Of a stretch of 26,221 nucleotides of DNA, positions 22,837-26,221 are shown one piece after another. This stretch comes from JAVXAN01 sp036660495 (GTDB taxonomy: Bacteria; Bacillota_I; Bacilli_A; RF39; UBA660). The stretch covers positions 1 to 26,221 of the forward strand of contig JAVXAN010000009.1 in NCBI GenBank assembly GCA_036660495.1. Direction: 5' to 3'. The notes under the pieces were generated by a model that saw only the letters and a program-made list of their open reading frames with translations, searched no databases and was not told the DNA's origin. A program made the position numbers and the translations under genes. Numbering within the stretch: the first letter of the stretch is position 1; each line of letters opens with the position of its first letter.

Positions 22837-22853
22837 ACTTTTTGTAGTATAAT
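22825..22853 (+). promoter_or_regulatory. Promoter of the small membrane protein gene
   Basis: TTGAAT (22825-22830, inside ylxM), 17-nt spacer, TATAAT (22848-22853). Confidence 0.75.
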
Positions 22854-22879
22854 CATAATAATAAAAAGGGAGTGTGAAT

Positions 22880-23128
22880 ATGGCAAATATAAAAAAGGGT
22901 AATACCACAAAGAAACATTCAACAGTTAAAAAAAAGAATAATGTTAAAAAGTCATTAGTAAGTAAAAATAAAGCAACAAAAAAGAATAATGGAATAAAGA
23001 CTTTTCTAAATTTACAACAATCTTTTCATCTTGGAAAAGATGTTGTTGTTGGATCTATAATTGATGCGTTTATTTTAGTTGCAATTATTATTTTATTTGG
23101 GGCATTATTTATTCTATTAACAATGTAA
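22880..23128 (+). CDS. Small Lys-rich, C-terminally membrane-anchored protein, unknown
   Basis: An 82-residue protein I do not recognise. Residues 1-38 are strongly basic (many Lys in runs such as KKKNNVKK), followed by a short amphipathic stretch (KTFLNLQQSFHLGKD, about 38-53) and one hydrophobic helix (about 56-82) reaching the C-terminus. The layout is that of a tail-anchored protein with a nucleic acid- or ribosome-binding tail. I chose ATG 22880 because AAGGGAG ends 7 nt upstream; a GTG at 22874 is too close to that site. It has its own promoter and terminator yet sits between ylxM and ffh, so a link to SRP targeting or the ribosome at the membrane is plausible. It does not look like SecE (no WP motif). 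Confidence 0.75.
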   Translation: MANIKKGNTTKKHSTVKKKNNVKKSLVSKNKATKKNNGIKTFLNLQQSFHLGKDVVVGSIIDAFILVAIIILFGALFILLTM

Positions 23129-23160
23129 AAAACTTAAGACTTTGTTTTAAGCTTTTTTTT
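23127..23160 (+). terminator. Terminator of the small membrane protein gene
   Basis: AAAAAACTTAAGA (23127-23139) pairs with TTTTAAG and, after a bulged C, TTTTTT (23145-23158). The ffh promoter follows at once. Confidence 0.75.
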
Positions 23161-23169
23161 TGCTATAAT
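23161..23169 (+). promoter_or_regulatory. Extended -10 promoter of ffh
   Basis: TGCTATAAT (TG-N-TATAAT), with TTTGTT (23141-23146) as a weak -35 inside the preceding terminator. Start at about 23176, the first base of AGGTGATG, so the leader is about 11 nt. Confidence 0.65.
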
Positions 23170-23186
23170 TATTTTAGGTGATGAAA

Positions 23187-24494
23187 ATGTTTGAAAATTT
23201 AACACAGAGATTAGAACAAGCTGTTAGTGGTTTAAAAGGTTATGGAAAAATAACAGAAGAAAACGTAAAAGAAGCGGTAAGACAGGTGCGCTTAGCTTTA
23301 TTAGAAGCTGATGTTAATTATCAGGTTGTTAAAGACTTTACTAATAAGGTAAAGGAAAAAGCTTTGGGTGAGGAAGTTAAAAAAAGCTTAAAACCAGGCG
23401 AAGTGTTTTTAAAAATTCTTAAAGATGAGTTGCTTGAATTACTTGGTACTGAGAAATCAGATTCAAATTTAAAAAGCGATTTTTTAAGTATAATGTTAGT
23501 TGGACTTCAGGGAAGTGGTAAAACTACAACGATTGGGAAATTAGGTAATTTATTACGTAAAAAGCATGCTAAAAAGCCAATGTTTATTGCAGCAGATGTA
23601 TATAGACCAGCAGCTATTGACCAGCTTAAGACAATTGGTAAGGAACTTGGAATTGAAGTTTACGAAGAAGGTCAAAAAGATGTTGTTAAAATTGTGCAAA
23701 ATGGAGTTGATTATGCAAAAGCTAATAATTATGATTGTGTTTTAATAGATACTGCAGGAAGACTTCACGTTGATGAAAAACTAATGAATGAATTGAAAAA
23801 CATTAAAGAAGTTATAAATCCAACTGAAATTTTATTGGTAATAGATGCAATGATTGGTCAAGATGCTATAAACGTAATAAATGGTTTTAATGAATCATTA
23901 CCACTTACTGGAACTATCCTTACTAAGATGGATGGAAACACTAAGGGTGGAGTTGCTTTATCAACTAAATATTTAACTAAAGTACCAATAAAATATGTTG
24001 GTACAAGTGAAAAACTAGATGGAATAGACTCTTTTGATGCAAATAGGATGGTAAGTAGAATATTAGGTAATGGTGATATACTTGCAATCATTGAAAAAGC
24101 TGAAGCGGTTATTGATGAAAAAGAAGCATTAAAAACAGTGAAAAAGTTAGAACAGGGGAAAATAGATTTAGAAGATTTTTTATCTCAATTAAAACAAATG
24201 AAAAAACTTGGACCACTAGAAAATGTTTTAAAGCTTCTTCCTGGAGCATCGAAATTAGGACTTAATAATATAAATATAGATCCTAAGCAAATAAGCAGAA
24301 TAGAAGCAATTATTCAGTCTATGACAAAAAAAGAAAGAATTAAGCCTGAAATTATAAAAGCAAGTAGGAAGATAAGAATAGCAAAAGGAAGCGGTTGTGA
24401 GGTTCAGGATGTAAACAGGTTATTAAATCAGTTTGAACAAATGAAAAAGATGCTAAAGATGTATAAAAGTGGTAGTTTTAAAATGCCATTTTAA
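23187..24494 (+). CDS. ffh: Signal recognition particle protein Ffh
   Basis: A 435-residue SRP54 homologue. The N domain occupies residues 1-88. The G domain at about 100-295 carries GLQGSGKTTT (106-115), DVYRPAAIDQL, DTAGRLHVD, TKMDGNTKGG and GTSEKLDGIDSFD. The methionine-rich M domain runs from about 300 to 435, with LGPLENVLKLLPG and the RNA-binding RIAKGSGCEVQDVNRLLNQF. It binds signal sequences and SRP RNA, and pairs with FtsY from the same region. The start is ATG 23187 (MFENLTQRL), 5 nt after AGGTGA; the GTG at 23178 overlaps that ribosome-binding site. No SRP RNA gene was found nearby. Confidence 0.96.
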   Translation: MFENLTQRLEQAVSGLKGYGKITEENVKEAVRQVRLALLEADVNYQVVKDFTNKVKEKALGEEVKKSLKPGEVFLKILKDELLELLGTEKSDSNLKSDFLSIMLVGLQGSGKTTTIGKLGNLLRKKHAKKPMFIAADVYRPAAIDQLKTIGKELGIEVYEEGQKDVVKIVQNGVDYAKANNYDCVLIDTAGRLHVDEKLMNELKNIKEVINPTEILLVIDAMIGQDAINVINGFNESLPLTGTILTKMDGNTKGGVALSTKYLTKVPIKYVGTSEKLDGIDSFDANRMVSRILGNGDILAIIEKAEAVIDEKEALKTVKKLEQGKIDLEDFLSQLKQMKKLGPLENVLKLLPGASKLGLNNINIDPKQISRIEAIIQSMTKKERIKPEIIKASRKIRIAKGSGCEVQDVNRLLNQFEQMKKMLKMYKSGSFKMPF

Positions 24495-24531
24495 ATTCTC
24501 ATATTATAAAGTAGGTAAGGTGGATTTTAAA

Positions 24532-24734
24532 TGTTTTTTAAAAATTGTTGTTGTGGCGGATAAATACCAACAGCACCAAGTGGATGTTGTGAATCAGAAT
24601 GCTGCAATGCAAATCCTATTTATGAACAACAAGTTGAAAAACACGTAACACATGATATATATCATGAAGTAAACCACGAATGTGTGGAAAGTGAAACATT
24701 CATAGAACCTATTGATACTAAACGACTTTTGTAG
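24532..24734 (+). pseudogene. Broken Cys-rich, spore-coat-like gene
   Basis: A good ribosome-binding site (AAGGTGGA) precedes ATG 24532, and a terminator starts at the end (24719-24747), so this is built like a gene. The reading frame from the ATG is not the informative one. From about 24564 to TAG 24732-24734 another frame encodes PTAPSGCCESECCNANP, then YEQQVEKHVTHDIYHEV and NHEC, a Cys/His-rich pattern like small CotD-type coat proteins. Just before, the same frame reads NCCCGG and then a TAA (24561-24563). Either one lost base near 24564, or one lost base near 24541 plus a nonsense change, would explain it. A sequencing error is possible. The coat assignment is a pattern match only. Confidence 0.5.
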
Positions 24735-24747
24735 AGTTGTTTTTTTA
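24719..24747 (+). terminator. Terminator of the broken coat-like gene
   Basis: AACGACT (24721-24727) pairs with AGTTGTT (24735-24741, one G-U), loop of 7 nt, followed by TTTTT. Confidence 0.7.
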
Positions 24748-25122
24748 TGAAAATAAATACTTTTTTGAAGAAACACTGTAAACGTGTGAATTGTGGGGAG
24801 TAGTTTACAATGTGAAATATCCTATTATCTGAAACATGAGTAAGGCATAGCACTCTCAAAATGCAATCTATTAGTAGCATTTTGGTAAAATATATTATTA
24901 GTACATTGAATCTTTATAATAACACCTTATTTCTTACGAAATAGGGTATCCAATTAATATAACATCTATTCTTAAAATAATAACAGTACACAAAATAAAG
25001 ATAATTGGAACTCTCGGTTATCAAGAAGTTTATTTTGTTTAAAGACATAAATAAAAAATAATGCATTAGATTGAAAGAACTTTACGTTTTTAAAAACACA
25101 ATAACTAGTTGACATCAATTGC
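24748..25122. other. Hairpin-rich gap without a supported gene
   Basis: No ORF with a ribosome-binding site on either strand. Inverted repeats: TGTAAAC (near 24777) with GTTTACA (near 24804); AAAATGC (24858-24864) with GCATTTT (24877-24883); a perfect-with-G-U 10-bp stem ACCTTATTTC/GAAATAGGGT (24924-24933 with 24938-24947); and GATAATTG/CGGTTATC (25000-25007 with 25015-25022). These could mark a small RNA or the decayed end of a mobile element. No direct repeats, tRNA, SRP RNA core or known riboswitch motif was recognised. Confidence 0.4.
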
Positions 25123-25160
25123 TTGTATATAAAAATAAATTTTGATATAATTTAAGCAAT
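25118..25160 (+). promoter_or_regulatory. Promoter of the small secreted gene, flanked by an inverted repeat
   Basis: TTGTAT (25123-25128), 17-nt spacer, TATAAT (25146-25151). ATTGCTT (25118-25124) and AAGCAAT (25154-25160) form an inverted repeat that brackets the promoter, a possible operator or a weak start-site hairpin. A TTGACA at 25109-25114 has no -10 at correct spacing. Confidence 0.55.
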
Positions 25161-25180
25161 ATTAGAGAGGAGTAAAGTAT

Positions 25181-25471
25181 ATGAAAAAAGTTTTGATGAT
25201 TCTTGGTGGAATAGTTTTAGGTCTCGTAGTATTAGTAATTGCAATTTTCACTATAGTGTCATTTACATCAAAAAAATTAGTTTGTGAATCTTCACAAGGT
25301 AATATTACTATTATGTACAATGATAAAACCATAACTGGTTATAAAGCTTCTGGTATGAGCTATGATATGGATCAACAAAAAACAGTTGCTGCTGAACTTG
25401 GTATCAAAAAATATATTTCAGATTTTTCAGTTTGGTTTAGTACAAATACAACTGGAACTTGTAAAAAATAG
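25181..25471 (+). CDS. Small secreted or membrane-anchored protein, unknown
   Basis: A 96-residue protein. Residues 5-29 form a hydrophobic segment after a KK start, either an uncleaved anchor or a signal peptide; there is no lipobox. The outer part of about 65 residues has two cysteines, C35 and C94, at its ends, so it may be closed by one disulfide. It contains GNITIMYNDKTITGY and a KYISDFSVWF stretch, compatible with a small beta-rich domain. I do not recognise the family. ATG at 25181 follows GAGAGGAG, and a clear promoter lies upstream. No terminator was seen after it, so it may be cotranscribed with the gene at 25688. Confidence 0.75.
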   Translation: MKKVLMILGGIVLGLVVLVIAIFTIVSFTSKKLVCESSQGNITIMYNDKTITGYKASGMSYDMDQQKTVAAELGIKKYISDFSVWFSTNTTGTCKK

Positions 25472-25575
25472 TATCTAATAAATAATAAAAATTTAGATGT
25501 ATTGAAAAATAATTGTTACAATAAATTGGTTATAGAAATAAAAAACAACATAAAAAAATCAAGAAAACATTGAAA

Positions 25576-25650
25576 ATGATTAGAATAACTTGGACAGTTG
25601 GACTGTTTTTAATCGCTATAATAACACTAATAATAATTTTAAAAAAATAA
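25576..25650 (+). CDS. Possible 24-residue hydrophobic peptide
   Basis: ATG 25576 to TAA 25648-25650 encodes MIRITWTVGLFLIAIITLI and then IILKK: one membrane helix with basic ends, typical of small membrane peptides or type I toxin-like peptides. It lacks a good Shine-Dalgarno site, so it may be chance in AT-rich DNA or the remnant of a larger gene, as the frame is open upstream to 25525. Confidence 0.25.
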   Translation: MIRITWTVGLFLIAIITLIIILKK

Positions 25651-25654
25651 ATGG

Positions 25655-25673
25655 TATAGCTAAATAAGCTATA
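25655..25673 (+). promoter_or_regulatory. Hairpin next to the ribosome-binding site of the last gene
   Basis: TATAGCT (25655-25661) pairs with AGCTATA (25667-25673) and ends on the first base of AAGGAG (25673-25678). It could modulate translation of the gene at 25688; no T run follows, so it is not a terminator. Confidence 0.4.
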
Positions 25674-25687
25674 AGGAGTGTGTAAAG

Positions 25688-26176
25688 ATGGTTTTAATTA
25701 TAGCAGGAGTATTAGTTGGTGGTGGATTTTTAATGCTTTTGGTAAATGAAATTTATAAACAATTTATATATTCTGTAATACATAGATATTTGACTACAAC
25801 AGGCAAAGTTGTCAAAAATATAAATAGATCATCGGTAGAATATATAAATGAAGAAAAAAACAAGTTGAAGAACGGATTTCCAAAAGTATATAACTTTTAT
25901 GAAAAGGTTGAGCGTAGTGGAGTATTTAAAGAAGAGCCAGATTATGATGGTGCAACTTATCAAACAATGATTGAGTACAATGTAAGTGGAAAAACTTATT
26001 TAATTCCAAGAAAGTTTTCATCCGATAGAAAAGTCAAAAAGGGAAAGATATTTAAAATAAAGTATAATTCAGAAAATCCAAAACAAGCTGTTATAATTGA
26101 TTTAGGATATATTATGTTTTTAATTATAGTGCTTACAATTATTTTAGTTATTGAATTACTTGTTTATAATAACTAA
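25688..26176 (+). CDS. DUF3592-like membrane protein
   Basis: A 162-residue protein with a transmembrane helix at each end (about 3-22 and 140-160) and a central domain of about 35-135. That domain shows the DUF3592 pattern: TTTGKVVKN near its start, YQTMIEYNVSGKTYLIP (91-107), a short turn, KKGKIFKIKYNSENPKQAVII (117-137). Family members are small membrane proteins of unknown function with an extracytoplasmic or cytoplasmic beta domain. The ATG follows AAGGAG at 25673-25678. No promoter of its own was recognised; it could be read together with the small secreted gene upstream. It is the last gene in the window and complete. Confidence 0.75.
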   Translation: MVLIIAGVLVGGGFLMLLVNEIYKQFIYSVIHRYLTTTGKVVKNINRSSVEYINEEKNKLKNGFPKVYNFYEKVERSGVFKEEPDYDGATYQTMIEYNVSGKTYLIPRKFSSDRKVKKGKIFKIKYNSENPKQAVIIDLGYIMFLIIVLTIILVIELLVYNN

Positions 26177-26221
26177 TATACTAGGAAAAATGTCAATAAT
26201 TTATATTAAAACAATAAATAC

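Noticed and set aside
24594..24880. Two overlapping minus-strand ORFs (60 and 72 codons)
   Set aside because: No ribosome-binding sites and no recognisable protein; they are antisense to the broken coat-like gene and its terminator.
24495..25180. SRP RNA or a known riboswitch in the gap after ffh
   Set aside because: The GGAAGCAG-type SRP core and the usual riboswitch core motifs are not present.

Overview
The window comes from a very AT-rich, Gram-positive-type bacterium of the Bacillota, most likely the class Bacilli near the Erysipelotrichia/RF39-like branches. This rests on gene order and signals, not on a database search. The supports are the rimP-nusA-ylxR-infB-rbfA block, truB, rpsO-pnp, RNase J and ftsY-ylxM-ffh, strong AGGAGG/AAGGTGAT ribosome-binding sites, TTGNNN-N17-TATAAT promoters, and homologues of Bacillus spore coat proteins. 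The genetic code looks standard (Trp is TGG), but none of the 26 intact genes ends in TGA (17 TAA, 9 TAG).

Layout. 1-2800: a CotF-like coat gene, tRNA-Ala(TGC), a DEAD-box RNA helicase, then a tRNA-Ile(GAT)/tRNA-Glu(TTC) pair. The tRNA-Ala gene and the Ile/Glu pair each sit behind a clear promoter and ahead of a terminator. 2795-8033: rodA (-), a small unknown gene, a Cys-rich CotZ/ExsY-type coat gene (-), a membrane-tethered PTS EIIB-like protein that lacks the phosphorylated cysteine, an orphan membrane histidine kinase, and a two-gene minus-strand operon of a CPBP/CAAX protease and a metallophosphoesterase. 8188-12430: the translation/transcription operon with a structured leader, a RimP reduced to its N-terminal domain, nusA, ylxR, infB and rbfA; ylxQ is missing. 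12463-16141: two unusual genes placed between rbfA and truB, a GNAT-kinase-transmembrane fusion and a 710-residue helical repeat protein. 16143-19726: truB, rpsO with a folded leader, and pnp. 19717-21473: RNase J on the minus strand. 21515-24494: the SRP group ftsY-ylxM-small membrane protein-ffh. 24495-26221: a looser, accessory-looking end with a broken Cys-rich coat-like gene, a hairpin-rich gap, a small secreted or anchored protein and a DUF3592-like membrane protein.

How the genes fit together. Most of the window is core information processing: translation initiation, ribosome maturation, RNA decay (PNPase, RNase J, helicase) and SRP targeting. Interleaved are cell-envelope and sporulation-type genes (rodA, two intact coat genes and one broken, a KinB-like kinase). 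Many genes are single transcription units with terminators that overlap the stop codon and promoters placed so close to the Shine-Dalgarno site that the 5' leader should be only about 10-17 nt. The points most worth a second look are the GNAT-kinase-TM fusion with its helical-repeat neighbour, the Cys-less EIIB, the half-length RimP, the absence of TGA stops and the unknown Lys-rich membrane protein inside the SRP group.
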